Positions 43,135 to 52,046 of a stretch of 64,000 nucleotides of DNA are shown one piece after another. How positions within the stretch are numbered: the first letter of the stretch is position 1; each line of letters begins with the position of its first letter. Source of the stretch: Arthrobacter sp. zg-Y820 (lineage in GTDB: Bacteria; Actinomycetota; Actinomycetes; Actinomycetales; Micrococcaceae). The notes below the pieces were generated by a model. That model was not told the origin of the DNA. It worked only from the letters and a program-made list of their open reading frames with translations, and searched no databases. The stretch spans positions 3,162,001-3,226,000 of the forward strand of contig NZ_CP126247.1 in the NCBI RefSeq assembly GCF_030142155.1. The letters run 5' to 3'. A program made the position numbers and the translations under genes.

Positions 43135-45069
43135 CTAGTCGACGGCGCCGACCTTCGCCTTGTCCGAATGCTCCTCCTCCGGACCCTCCACGACGTCCGG
43201 GTCCTGGACGTTGTCCGTGTACCAGTCGGTGAGGGCGGGGTCGTCGCTCTCAAAGTCGGCGCCGGCGCCTTCGGCCTCCGGCACGTGCGAGGTGCCGAAC
43301 ACGAAGTCGTCACCGTGCTCGTCGATGCCGCGGCGCACGCCGCCGCTGATGGCCTCCATCGCGTACCGGCGGCGGATCATCAGTGGGTCGTTGCGCAGGT
43401 CCTTGGCCCAGGACACCATCACGCCGACGAGGATGATGGTGAACGGCAGGGCACAGGTCACCATGATGGCCTGGAGTCCCGAGAGGGCGTTGTGGCCCCC
43501 CGCCAGCAGCAGGAACATGGCGATCAGCCCGAGTGCCACCGACCAGATGATGGTCACCGATTTCGAGGGCACGGGCCGGCCCGACTGGGACATCGAGCCC
43601 ATGACGTTGGCGGCCGAGTCCGCGGCGGTGACGAAGAAGACCATAATCGCGAGCATGCACACGATGGGCGTCAGGGAGCTGAGCGGCAGGTTGGCCAGCA
43701 GATCGAACATGACGTTCTCGCCGTTGTCCTTCACGGTCAGGTCCACCCCGTTCTGGTTCATCCAGATGGCGGTGCCGCCGAAGACCGTGTACCAGGCGAT
43801 GGAGATTGCCGAGGGAACGAAGACGACGACGGTGACGAACTGGCGCAGGGTGCGGCCCTTGGAGATCTTGGCGATGAACATTCCCACAAACGGCGACCAG
43901 GAGATCCACCAGGCCCAATACAGGGTGGTCCAGCCGGTCAGGAAGTCCTCCTGCTCGGCACCCTGGCCGGCGAAGACGGTCAGCATGTCCGGCATGTTGC
44001 CGACAAACGCGATGAGCGAGGCCGGCAGCAGATCGAGCAGGAAGAACGTCGGCCCGGTCAGAAGGACAAAGAGCGTCAGCAGAATGACCAGGGTCATGTT
44101 GAGGTTGGAGAGCAGCCGGATGCCCTTCTTGATGCCGGCGACGGCGGAGATGGTGAAGACAACCGTCAGGAGGCTGATGGCGACGACGACGAAGCCGTTG
44201 CCCAGCTCCTGGCCCGTGATGATCGAGACTCCGGTGCGGATCTGGAGCGCGCCGATGCCCAGCGAGGTCGCGGTGCCGAAAAGTGTCACCAGCACGGCGG
44301 AAACGTCAATGATCTTTCCCAGCACCCGGTTGTTGCCGTCGGGGAAGACCGGTTCGAACAGCGACGAAATCAGCGGCAGCCGGCCGCGCCGGAAAGAGGC
44401 GTAGGCCAGGGCGCCGCCCACCAGGGCGTAGATGATCCAGGCGAGACTGGCCTGGTGCAGGAAGGTGGTCGACATGGCCGGCAGGATGGCGGCGGAGCTG
44501 CCAGCCTCGGCATCGGTCGAGGGCGGCGGGGAAAGGAAATGGCTGAGCGGTTCCATCGGCCCGTAGAAGATCAGCGCGATGCCCAGACCAGCTGCGAACA
44601 GCATGGAGACCCAGGACGTGGTGGAGTACTCCGGCGTGCTGTCGTCGGCCCCCAGCCGGATCTTGCCGGTCGGCCCGAAGCCTACCACCAGCATGAAGAT
44701 CGCGGCGGCAACCATGGTGGCGTTAAACAGCCAGCCGAAATGCACAACCACCCAGCCCTGTATGCCGGTGCCCACGGAACTGAGGTTGCTGGGCGCAAAA
44801 ATCGCCCACGCCAGAACGGCGAGAGAGATGGCCATGGCAAAAATGAACACGCCCCGCCGGGTCGGATAGTTGACCCCGGTGTCCTCAACGCTGATGCCCG
44901 GGACCAGCCCGGGATGGAGGCTGAGCGCTGGGGCGGAAGCAGCAGTGCGCAGCGCTTTTTTCACACGTTCAACGGGGCGCCCGGGGTGTCTGCTCTCCGG
45001 AGAGCCGGAAACGGTTGCCCCGTCGGTGCTGCCTGCCGCTTGGCTGGGACGTAAAGGGTCAGAATTCAT
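43135..45069 (-). CDS. BCCT-family betaine/choline-type transporter
   Basis: 644-residue sodium-coupled osmolyte transporter with about twelve membrane helices. The family core WAWWISWSPFVGMFIAKISKG (tryptophans that form the betaine-binding box) is intact, as are GWVVVHFGWLFN and SRHPGRPVERVKKAL in the N-terminal tail. Long charged tails at both ends (about 60 residues N-terminal, 80 acidic residues C-terminal) recall the osmosensing tails of BetP. The ATG at 45069 follows AAGG/GGA. A 540-base gene-free region precedes it. Confidence 0.9.
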   Translation of the reverse strand: MNSDPLRPSQAAGSTDGATVSGSPESRHPGRPVERVKKALRTAASAPALSLHPGLVPGISVEDTGVNYPTRRGVFIFAMAISLAVLAWAIFAPSNLSSVGTGIQGWVVVHFGWLFNATMVAAAIFMLVVGFGPTGKIRLGADDSTPEYSTTSWVSMLFAAGLGIALIFYGPMEPLSHFLSPPPSTDAEAGSSAAILPAMSTTFLHQASLAWIIYALVGGALAYASFRRGRLPLISSLFEPVFPDGNNRVLGKIIDVSAVLVTLFGTATSLGIGALQIRTGVSIITGQELGNGFVVVAISLLTVVFTISAVAGIKKGIRLLSNLNMTLVILLTLFVLLTGPTFFLLDLLPASLIAFVGNMPDMLTVFAGQGAEQEDFLTGWTTLYWAWWISWSPFVGMFIAKISKGRTLRQFVTVVVFVPSAISIAWYTVFGGTAIWMNQNGVDLTVKDNGENVMFDLLANLPLSSLTPIVCMLAIMVFFVTAADSAANVMGSMSQSGRPVPSKSVTIIWSVALGLIAMFLLLAGGHNALSGLQAIMVTCALPFTIILVGVMVSWAKDLRNDPLMIRRRYAMEAISGGVRRGIDEHGDDFVFGTSHVPEAEGAGADFESDDPALTDWYTDNVQDPDVVEGPEEEHSDKAKVGAVD

Positions 45070-45609
45070 AACGTCCAACCTTAGCCCAAAAGACATAAAC
45101 GGCTGCTATCACGACAATGGGATGTGCACCCTGCTTTCTGCCTCTATTAGCATGATATAATTCGTGGCTTTTATCTGTTTCTTGGCACCGGCCGCACTCC
45201 ACACCGAACCGTCATGCAGCGCAGCAGCCCATGCTTCCAGCCCGGATCCCCCCAATCCCGCCGGCGCTGCAACCCCGCGTGCCGGCCGGCAAATATCACG
45301 ACGGAGATTCCACTCGACAATGCAGCTGACTTTACCCCAGGGCATTCTTGATGTGCTTTCAGTCACCAATCTTCGACAATTTGGACTTCCCGAAAGGCAT
45401 GCCCTCTGGATGTCGAAATAACCGCACCGGCAAGGTGATGAACTTCTGCAGCGGCTTATGGCGACCGCGGCACTGTGACTTATCGCCCTTCCTGTCATCC
45501 TGAAGCCCACCGTTGACTCGCAACAAACCCCTCCCTAGGCTGACGGCAAGCCGGAGCAGCACCGCAGATTCCGATTCGCGCTCTCCCGCCGCTGCCGAAA
45601 GGGAACGCC
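45070..45609. other. Gene-free region between the BCCT and fmdB genes
   Basis: About 540 bases of moderate GC with no credible gene. It contains the promoter of fmdB at its right end (45513-45541). I see no terminator, repeat or known riboswitch in the rest; AT-rich tatta-type sequence near 45147-45165 may contain the promoter of the BCCT gene. Confidence 0.5.
45513..45541 (+). promoter_or_regulatory. Promoter of the fmdB-formamidase unit
   Basis: TTGACT at 45513-45518 and TAGGCT at 45536-45541 are separated by 17 bases, close to the housekeeping sigma consensus. The start point would lie near 45548, about 60 bases before the fmdB ATG. Confidence 0.75.
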
Positions 45610-45939
45610 ATGCCGCTCTACGCGTACCGCTGCCCGGACTGCTCCGACCACCCAGCCGGTTCAGACTTCGAGGCCTCCCTGGCCATGGGCGAAGCACCCG
45701 GCTCCCTCCCCTGCCCCGTCTGCGGAGCACCAGCGCCGCGGCGGTTCACGGCACCTCATCTTTCCCGCGCCTCTTCCAGCGCCTACCGGCTGATCGAGAG
45801 CACGCAGCGCTCGGCGGCAGAGCCCGCCGTCGTCCGTTCCCCCGCCGACGGGCCCCGTCCAGCAGGACCGCGCCCCGGCGGCCGCCGCGGCAATATCACC
45901 ACCAACCCGCTCCACCGGAAGCTGCCCCGCCCCGACTAA
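45610..45939 (+). CDS. fmdB: FmdB-family zinc-ribbon protein
   Basis: 109-residue small protein with an N-terminal zinc ribbon: MPLYAYRCPDC and LPCPVCGAPAPRRFTAP give four cysteines in two CxxC pairs. The rest is a Pro/Arg-rich disordered tail. FmdB was found in Methylophilus as a putative regulator of the amide porin and formamidase operon, and here the gene directly precedes formamidase by 34 bases. GAAAGG lies before the ATG. Confidence 0.85.
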   Translation: MPLYAYRCPDCSDHPAGSDFEASLAMGEAPGSLPCPVCGAPAPRRFTAPHLSRASSSAYRLIESTQRSAAEPAVVRSPADGPRPAGPRPGGRRGNITTNPLHRKLPRPD

Positions 45940-45973
45940 CCCGCCAGAATCCGCCCCCAGCTAAGGAGTTGCC

Positions 45974-47230
45974 ATGCCCAAGGTCGTCTTTCCCCTTGAT
46001 TCGTCGAAGAAGTTCGAAGACCAGGAACAGCTGGGCCACAACCGGTGGCATCCGGAGATTCCGCCGGTGGCGGTGCTCAAGCCCGGTGAGTCCTTCCGGG
46101 TGGACTGCAGGGAATGGTTCGACGGCGCCATCGTCAACGACGACTCGGCCGAGGACATCCTCAACGCTCCGCTGCTGACCGTGCATAAGCTCAGCGGCCC
46201 GTTCGCGGTGGAGGGCGCCCGGCCCGGCGACCTGCTGGTGGTGGACATCCTCGACGTCGGGCCCATTCCACAGGAGGACACCGGCCCGCTGGCGGGCCAG
46301 GGCTGGGGCTACACCGGAATCTTTGCGCGCGAGAACGGCGGCGGTTTCCTGACCGAGCAGTTCCCCGACGCATACAAGGCCATCTGGGACTTCACGGGCC
46401 AGAGAGCCACCTCCCGGCACGTACCGGGTGTCTCCTTCACCGGGCTGATCCATCCAGGCCTGATGGGGACCGCGCCGTCGGCCGCTCTGCTCGCGAAGTG
46501 GAACAAGCGCGAGGGCGACCTGATCGCCACCGACCCACACCGGGTGCCCCCGCTGGCGCTGCCGCCCGAGGCGGAACACGCAGTGCTCGGCGGCCTGCCG
46601 CCCGACGAGTGGGGACGGGTCGGCGCCGAAGCCGCCCGCACCGCTCCCCCGCGGGAAAACGGCGGCAACCAGGACATCAAAAACCTCTCCAAGGGCAGCC
46701 GGATTTTCTATCCGGTGTTTGTGGACGGCGCGAACCTCTCCGTCGGCGACCTGCACTTTTCCCAGGGCGACGGCGAAATCACCTTTTGCGGCGCCATCGA
46801 GATGGGCGGCTTCATCGACCTGCGGATGGACATCATCAAGGGCGGCATGGACACCTACGGGGTGCAGGAAAACGCGGTCTTCATGCCCGGAACCACGGAT
46901 CCGCAGTTCAGCGAGTGGATTGCGTTCTCCGGCACCTCCGTGACGCTCGACGGCGAGCAGCGCTACCTTGACTCGCACCTGTCCTATCAGCGGGCGTGCC
47001 TGCACGCCATCGACTACCTCACGAAGTTCGGCTACAGCCCGGAGCAGGCCTACCTGCTGCTCGGCGCCGCACCGATCGAGGGCCGGCTCTCCGGGGTGGT
47101 GGACATACCGAACTCCTGCTCCACGGTCTATCTTCCGACGGCGATCTTCGACTTCGACGTGCGGCCCTCCGCGTCCGGGCCGTTCCAGATCGATCCCGGC
47201 ATCGGGGCGCCGCGGGCCAGCAACCGGTGA
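45974..47230 (+). CDS. fmdA: Formamidase
   Basis: 418-residue acetamidase/formamidase, close in length to FmdA of Methylophilus (about 407). It hydrolyses formamide to formate and ammonia. Family marks: GHNRWHPEIPP, VDCREWFDGAI, GPFAVEGARPGDLLVVDILDVG, AGQGWGYTGIF, PGVSFTGLIHPGLMGTAPS, NGGNQDIKNLSKGSRIFYPV and VVDIPNSCSTVYLPTAIFDFD. AAGGAG precedes the ATG. It forms a two-gene unit with fmdB behind a good promoter. No amide channel or transporter gene is adjacent. Confidence 0.93.
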   Translation: MPKVVFPLDSSKKFEDQEQLGHNRWHPEIPPVAVLKPGESFRVDCREWFDGAIVNDDSAEDILNAPLLTVHKLSGPFAVEGARPGDLLVVDILDVGPIPQEDTGPLAGQGWGYTGIFARENGGGFLTEQFPDAYKAIWDFTGQRATSRHVPGVSFTGLIHPGLMGTAPSAALLAKWNKREGDLIATDPHRVPPLALPPEAEHAVLGGLPPDEWGRVGAEAARTAPPRENGGNQDIKNLSKGSRIFYPVFVDGANLSVGDLHFSQGDGEITFCGAIEMGGFIDLRMDIIKGGMDTYGVQENAVFMPGTTDPQFSEWIAFSGTSVTLDGEQRYLDSHLSYQRACLHAIDYLTKFGYSPEQAYLLLGAAPIEGRLSGVVDIPNSCSTVYLPTAIFDFDVRPSASGPFQIDPGIGAPRASNR

Positions 47231-47271
47231 AACGGTCCCGGCCGGCCGGAGCCTGGGGCGCGATCAACGTC

Positions 47272-47673
47272 CTAACCCTCTGCTGCTGAGGCCTGACGCT
47301 CGGCAGCACTGCGCAGGATGCAGAATTCGTTGCCCTCAGGATCGGCGAGCACCACCCAGCCCGTCCCGTCCGGGAGGCGCCTGTCGTCCACTTCGCGCGC
47401 CCCCAGCCGCAGCAGCCGCTGAAGTTCCTGGTCCCTGGTGCCCTCGGCCGGCTGCAGGTCCAGGTGCACACGGTTTTTGACCTGCTTGGCGTCCGGAACG
47501 TTAATAAACAGCAGCCGCTTGGTGCCGTCCGGGGAGGAGATCATGCACTCGTCGTCGTCGGGCGCGTTCGGGTCCTCAGGGTCCTCGCGGAAACCGAGCA
47601 CTTCGGCCCAGAACTCTGACTGGGCGAAGGCATCGAGGCTGTCGAAGGACGTGTGGGAGATCAAGGCTGTCAT
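47272..47673 (-). CDS. VOC-family protein, single domain
   Basis: 133-residue vicinal-oxygen-chelate fold protein. ISHTSFDSLDAFAQSEFWAEVLGF at the N-terminus, RVHLDLQPAEGTRDQEL in the middle and LADPEGNEFCILRS near the end are typical of actinobacterial glyoxalase-like proteins of unknown substrate. I placed the start at the ATG at 47673, where the conserved fold begins; the frame continues upstream only through low-complexity sequence overlapping the next gene's promoter. Convergent with formamidase. Confidence 0.83.
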   Translation of the reverse strand: MTALISHTSFDSLDAFAQSEFWAEVLGFREDPEDPNAPDDDECMISSPDGTKRLLFINVPDAKQVKNRVHLDLQPAEGTRDQELQRLLRLGAREVDDRRLPDGTGWVVLADPEGNEFCILRSAAERQASAAEG

Positions 47674-47756
47674 GGCGCTCAGCCTAGGGTGCCGCGCCGG
47701 GACGGGTCCACCGTTCCAGCGCGGTCCCGCTTCCACGGTCTGCCGTACAAGGGCGC

Positions 47757-47762
47757 TAGGTT
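47757..47762 (+). promoter_or_regulatory. -10 box (TAGGTT), leaderless spacing
   Basis: TAGGTT, six bases, then the ATG at 47769 of the S66 peptidase gene. The intervening GGGGGC could also act as a very short-spaced ribosome site. Confidence 0.5.
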
Positions 47763-47768
47763 GGGGGC

Positions 47769-48788
47769 ATGACAGAATCCTCGGCCCGGCAGACCATCGT
47801 TCCCGCCCGACTGAAGGCCGGGGACACGCTGCGGGCAATTGCCCCGAGCTGCTCACGAACCTTCGTGATGGAGTACGACAACACCGCGTGGATCAATCAG
47901 CGGATGGAGCAGTTGGGCTTTGCCCTGGAGTTCGGCGCCCACATCGAGGCGCACGACGATTTCCTCAGTGCTCCCATCGCATCGCGCGCCGCTGACCTGC
48001 ACGCTGCCTTTGCCGATCCCCAGGTGAACGGCATCCTCAGCGTGATCGGCGGCTTCAACGCCAACGAGCTGTTGCCCTATCTGGACTGGGAACTGATCGC
48101 GGCGAATCCGAAGGTATTCTGCGGTTACTCCGACTTCACGGTGCTGGCGAACGCCGTCCACGCCAAGACCGGACTGTTGACCTATGTTGGCCCGCACTGG
48201 TCCTCTTTCGGAATGCGCGACCATTTCGAGCCCACGGGTTCATGGTTCAGCGCGGCCACCGGCGGCGAGCGCTGGAGCATCGAGCCCTCGGAAACGTATA
48301 CCGACGACCTGTGGTTCATGGACCAGGACGCACGGACGGTGCGGGACGCGGACGGTCCCTGGGTGCTCCGGGAGGGTGAGGCCGCCGGGGTGGTGATCGG
48401 CGGCAACCTGTGCACGTTCAACCTGCTGGCCGGCACCGGGCTGATGCCCGAGCTGGCCGGCTCCGTGGTCTTCGCGGAGGAAGACTCCAGTGCGGACGTG
48501 CACGAGTTCGCACGCCAGCTGGCCAGCCTGCTGCAGCAGCCCGGCGCCGAGCAGATCGCTGCTCTGGCCATCGGCAGGTTTCAGCAGGCTTCGGAGATCA
48601 CCCGCGAGCAGCTGGAGGCACTCATCGCGAAGTTCCCGGTGCTGGCCGGCAAACCCGTGGTGGCGAACCTCGACTTTGGACACACCAGCCCGATGTTCAC
48701 GCTTCCGATCGGAGGCTGGGCTCGGGTGGAAGCCGCCCGCGGCACCTGCGTTTTGGACTTTGCGCACCGCCGGGTCGACTTGCCCTAG
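47769..48788 (+). CDS. S66-family peptidase (LD-carboxypeptidase / MccF-like)
   Basis: 339-residue serine peptidase. Visible are GILSVIGGFNANELLPYLDW, the nucleophile region VFCGYSDFTVLANAVHAKTG (serine in GYSD), GVVIGGNLCTFNLLAGT, and NLDFGHTSPMFTLPIGG with the catalytic histidine. The family includes cytosolic LD-carboxypeptidases for peptidoglycan recycling and MccF, which gives immunity to microcin C-like peptide-nucleotides. The GGNLCTFNLL and DFGHTSP context is closer to the MccF subgroup. There is no microcin cluster nearby, so a broad detoxifying role is inferred. Confidence 0.87.
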   Translation: MTESSARQTIVPARLKAGDTLRAIAPSCSRTFVMEYDNTAWINQRMEQLGFALEFGAHIEAHDDFLSAPIASRAADLHAAFADPQVNGILSVIGGFNANELLPYLDWELIAANPKVFCGYSDFTVLANAVHAKTGLLTYVGPHWSSFGMRDHFEPTGSWFSAATGGERWSIEPSETYTDDLWFMDQDARTVRDADGPWVLREGEAAGVVIGGNLCTFNLLAGTGLMPELAGSVVFAEEDSSADVHEFARQLASLLQQPGAEQIAALAIGRFQQASEITREQLEALIAKFPVLAGKPVVANLDFGHTSPMFTLPIGGWARVEAARGTCVLDFAHRRVDLP

Positions 48789-48855
48789 TCCCCTAGTCGC
48801 GGTCTCCGACGAGCCGCTGGTCGGATTCAGCCTTCACCGCTGCCGCTGTCGCCGC

Positions 48856-50328
48856 CTACTGTTCGAGCGTCTGCACCTCACCGGGGCGCGGACGCAACAC
48901 GGTGCCCGCAAGCACGAGGAGGATCACGATGAGTCCCGCGGATCCGTACAGCCAGGTGTGGAATCCCTGTTCGCCGTAGACGATGCCGCCCGCCGGGGTT
49001 TGCCCGATGTACGGCGCCATCAGCGTGAACATGACGACCGGGGCGATGGCGCCCAGGCCTGTCTGCACCAGTTGCACGGTGCCGGCGACAGAGGCTTGGT
49101 CGCCCGCAGGCGACGCCTGGATGACGACGTTGGGCAGCGACGCGTTGACCATACCGCCGGCCAGGCCGGCAACGAGGGCACCGATCGTGAGCAGGCCCTG
49201 AGTGTCGTTGATCGTGGCCAGCAGAATCGCGGCACACCCCCACAGCATGATGCCGAGCACCATGAACATGCGGGGCGATCGACCACGGGCAACGAGCCAT
49301 CCGAGAACGAGGCCGGCAAGGGCGGCCATGAGCGCCTTGGGGGTTTCGATCTGTGCGTACTGGACGGTTGTGATGCCAAGGCCATAGGTGACGCCGTCGT
49401 CGCGCTGGGTGAGCGCGAGCAACGGGATGAGCTGGCCGATCGTGGCCGACATGGCATAACCAACACCACCGAGGACAGCGGCGAAGATGACTGCCCGACG
49501 TGCGAACAGGCTGACGTTGATGATCGGTTCCTCGACGCGGCGTGAGCGGAAAAGCGCAGCGGCGAACAGGACCGCACCCCCGATGAGGAAGGACAGCGCC
49601 AGTGAGGATCCCCAGCCGTAGCTGCGGCCGACGCTCACGTAGATGAGCATGCCGGCGACGCCAAAGGCGAGGAGAAAGGCTCCGATAACGTCGGGGCGCG
49701 CGTTCTTGCGCAGCTGGGATTCAGGAACAAAGAGCGCCACGAGCAGCAGCATGCCGAACGTCCAGACGACGTCGAACATGAACATGCCCCGCCAGCCGAA
49801 CTGGGCGATGAGCCAGCCGATGAGGATCGGAGTGAGGATACTGAAGAATCCCATGCCGGTGACCGTCAGGCTGGCTGCGAAAGCTGCAGGCTTGGGCGGA
49901 AAGATGTCGCGGATGAGCGAGTAGGTCAGCGACAGCGTCGCGAGGATCACGCCTTGGAACACGCGGCCCAGGATGAGAACGCCGAACGTCGGAGCCAGCA
50001 CACAGATGACCGTGCCGAGGCCCGAGATGGCCATCGTGATCAGGAGCACGCGCTTCTTGCCATAGAGATCGGCGCACTTTCCGAGCAGCGGTGCGGCAAC
50101 GGCACCGGCCAGATAGTAGGCCGAAGGCAGCCAGCCGCCCTGGTCGGTAGGGAACTCCTGGAGAATGCTCGGCAGGGCGACCGAGATCATGATCGCGCCA
50201 ATGGCGACCGCTTCCAGAGTGAGGGCAAGCAGCAAGGTCGTCAAGACCATGCTCTTTGTCCATCCATCGGTTGGGGTGCGGCGCGGCCCGGACATCGGGA
50301 CTCCCGCGGTGGAATCGAGCGTGCTCAT
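48856..50328 (-). CDS. MFS transporter, DHA2-like
   Basis: 490-residue major-facilitator permease with about fourteen hydrophobic segments; GKCADLYGKKRVLLI is the loop-2/3 signature and GGWLPSAYYLAGAVAAPLLG the preceding helix. The ATG at 50328 has GAAGGA upstream. It is divergent from another MFS gene at 50550 across a region with a 21-bp inverted repeat, so the two exporters may be regulated together. Substrate unknown; drug efflux is the family expectation. Confidence 0.87.
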   Translation of the reverse strand: MSTLDSTAGVPMSGPRRTPTDGWTKSMVLTTLLLALTLEAVAIGAIMISVALPSILQEFPTDQGGWLPSAYYLAGAVAAPLLGKCADLYGKKRVLLITMAISGLGTVICVLAPTFGVLILGRVFQGVILATLSLTYSLIRDIFPPKPAAFAASLTVTGMGFFSILTPILIGWLIAQFGWRGMFMFDVVWTFGMLLLVALFVPESQLRKNARPDVIGAFLLAFGVAGMLIYVSVGRSYGWGSSLALSFLIGGAVLFAAALFRSRRVEEPIINVSLFARRAVIFAAVLGGVGYAMSATIGQLIPLLALTQRDDGVTYGLGITTVQYAQIETPKALMAALAGLVLGWLVARGRSPRMFMVLGIMLWGCAAILLATINDTQGLLTIGALVAGLAGGMVNASLPNVVIQASPAGDQASVAGTVQLVQTGLGAIAPVVMFTLMAPYIGQTPAGGIVYGEQGFHTWLYGSAGLIVILLVLAGTVLRPRPGEVQTLEQ

Positions 50329-50499
50329 TTGAATTCCTTCGCCATTGAGGGACACAAAATGGCCCGACCGGAAAGGCCGGGCTTGCTGTTAAGAGCAAAG
50401 CTTTGTTCCGAGCGACAAAGGTCTGTTCGGGTGCGGATGCTAACAAGCCCGACGGCGGCCCACAAGAGACCACGCGAAGCCTCTCTCCACCGGGGGCCA

Positions 50500-50520
50500 G
50501 GTTCATTAACTTCATGAACC
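50500..50520. promoter_or_regulatory. 21-bp inverted repeat between divergent MFS genes
   Basis: GGTTCAT at 50500-50506 and ATGAACC at 50514-50520 around seven bases. The right arm lies where a -35 box would be for the TATAAA at 50538, so a repressor bound here would block the plus-strand gene. No MarR or similar regulator gene is adjacent; the nearest is the TetR gene at 52043. Confidence 0.6.
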
Positions 50521-50537
50521 AAATTATTGTTCCGTGA

Positions 50538-50543
50538 TATAAA
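50538..50543 (+). promoter_or_regulatory. -10 box (TATAAA), leaderless spacing
   Basis: TATAAA is followed by six bases and the GTG start at 50550; AAAGG inside it could alternatively be a close ribosome site. Confidence 0.55.
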
Positions 50544-50549
50544 GGTCCC

Positions 50550-52046
50550 GTGAACCAGACTCGAACAGCGCCCTCCCGAGCCGAGCTCTGGCGCGGGCGT
50601 CGAGCGAGGGGCGAGGACGGGACTGCAACGACCCTCCTGCCCCGGAAGGCCCCGACCGGTCTGGTTGTGGGGATCCTGAGCCTGGCCGGCCTGGTCGGCG
50701 CGTTTATGCACTCGATCCTCATCCCGATTCAAGCGGAGCTGCCCGAACTGCTGGGAGCGTCACGGGCCGAAACCGCCTGGGTCATTACAATCACGATCCT
50801 CGTCTCTTGCGTCTGCACGCCCATCTCGGGCCGGCTGGGTGACATGTTTGGTAAGCGCCGAATCATCCTCACGTTGCTCAGCCTGCTCGTGGCCGGATCC
50901 CTGTTGTGCGCATTCTCCTTCAGCATCGTGCCGATGATCCTGGGGCGGGCGCTTCAGGGCATGGGCATGGGCGTGATCCCGATCGGCATTGCCCTCCTGC
51001 GCGACACCGTTCCCGCCGCTCGGCTGGGATCAGCGATCGCACTGGTCAGCGCCACCATGGGCGTGGGATCCGCCGTCGGGTTGCCCGTGGCAGCCTTCAT
51101 CACCTCAGTGGGCGACTGGCATCTGCTGTTCATCGTGTCTACCGCCTTGGGCTCCGTGACCCTTACTCTCTGTGCCCTGTTCCTGCCGCAGAGCCAACCT
51201 GGAAAAGGCGGCCGCGTGGACGTCGTCGGAGCGGCGGGACTTGCCGCCTGGCTGACCGCCCTGCTGCTTTTTCTGTCGCAGGGCAACGTATGGGGATGGA
51301 CCTCTCCGTGGGCCCTCGGCTGCGCCGGTGCTGCCGCATTCTTCTTGGGTGCCTGGACCTGGCACCAGTGGCGCAGGTCCGATCCGCTCGTAGATGTGCG
51401 GGTGAGCCTTCAACGCCCCGTTCTCATGACGAACATTGCATCCGCGACAATGGGCTTTGCAATGTTCGTTCCGAGTATCGCTTTTCCGCAGATCCTCACG
51501 CTTCCTGCCGCCTCGGGTGGTCTCGGACTCCCGCTGCTCGCGGCCGGTCTCATCCTGATGCCCTCCGGACTCGCCATGCTCGCCATGTCGCCGATTGCCG
51601 GCGGCATCATCGACCGTCTCGGGCCTCAGCCTCTCCTGGTCGTCGGGAGCGTGGTGCTGACCGCGGCCTACCTCATCGCCTTGCTCGCACCGACCACGGA
51701 CTGGACAGTCGGCCTCGTCATGGCGGTGGTCGGCGTCGGCATCGGGCTCGGTTACGCCGCGATGCCGACACTCATCATGCAGGCCGTCCCAGTGACCGAA
51801 ACAGCCGCCGCAAACGGGCTCAACACACTTGTCCGCGCCCTCGGCACGGCGACCGCGTCGGCGATCGTTGCCGGCGTGCTTACCCACTCGGCCAGCGCCT
51901 CGGGCACCGGAGATCCGACCTCCGGCGGATTCCGCTACGCCTTGTTGCTCGGTGCCACAGGCGCGGTCATGAGCGTCATTCTCGCGCTCGCCGTTCCCCG
52001 CGGACGAAAGTCATGGCGGACGCACCGCCGGGGCGACTTGCCCTAG
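50550..52046 (+). CDS. MFS drug exporter, DHA2 family
   Basis: 498-residue permease with about fourteen hydrophobic helices. GRLGDMFGKRRIIL is the MFS loop signature, and SVGDWHLLFIVSTALG and MGLGYAAMPTLIMQAV-like IGLGYAAMPTLIMQAV fit the EmrB/QacA branch. It starts with a GTG and a disordered 35-residue N-terminus. Its last four bases overlap the end of the convergent TetR gene. Together with the divergent exporter it forms a two-pump locus; substrates are unknown. Confidence 0.88.
   Translation: MNQTRTAPSRAELWRGRRARGEDGTATTLLPRKAPTGLVVGILSLAGLVGAFMHSILIPIQAELPELLGASRAETAWVITITILVSCVCTPISGRLGDMFGKRRIILTLLSLLVAGSLLCAFSFSIVPMILGRALQGMGMGVIPIGIALLRDTVPAARLGSAIALVSATMGVGSAVGLPVAAFITSVGDWHLLFIVSTALGSVTLTLCALFLPQSQPGKGGRVDVVGAAGLAAWLTALLLFLSQGNVWGWTSPWALGCAGAAAFFLGAWTWHQWRRSDPLVDVRVSLQRPVLMTNIASATMGFAMFVPSIAFPQILTLPAASGGLGLPLLAAGLILMPSGLAMLAMSPIAGGIIDRLGPQPLLVVGSVVLTAAYLIALLAPTTDWTVGLVMAVVGVGIGLGYAAMPTLIMQAVPVTETAAANGLNTLVRALGTATASAIVAGVLTHSASASGTGDPTSGGFRYALLLGATGAVMSVILALAVPRGRKSWRTHRRGDLP

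Noticed and set aside
45164..45421. Small protein gene in the BCCT-fmdB spacer
   Set aside because: No domain, no ribosome site and no coding-type third-position bias; treated as gene-free.
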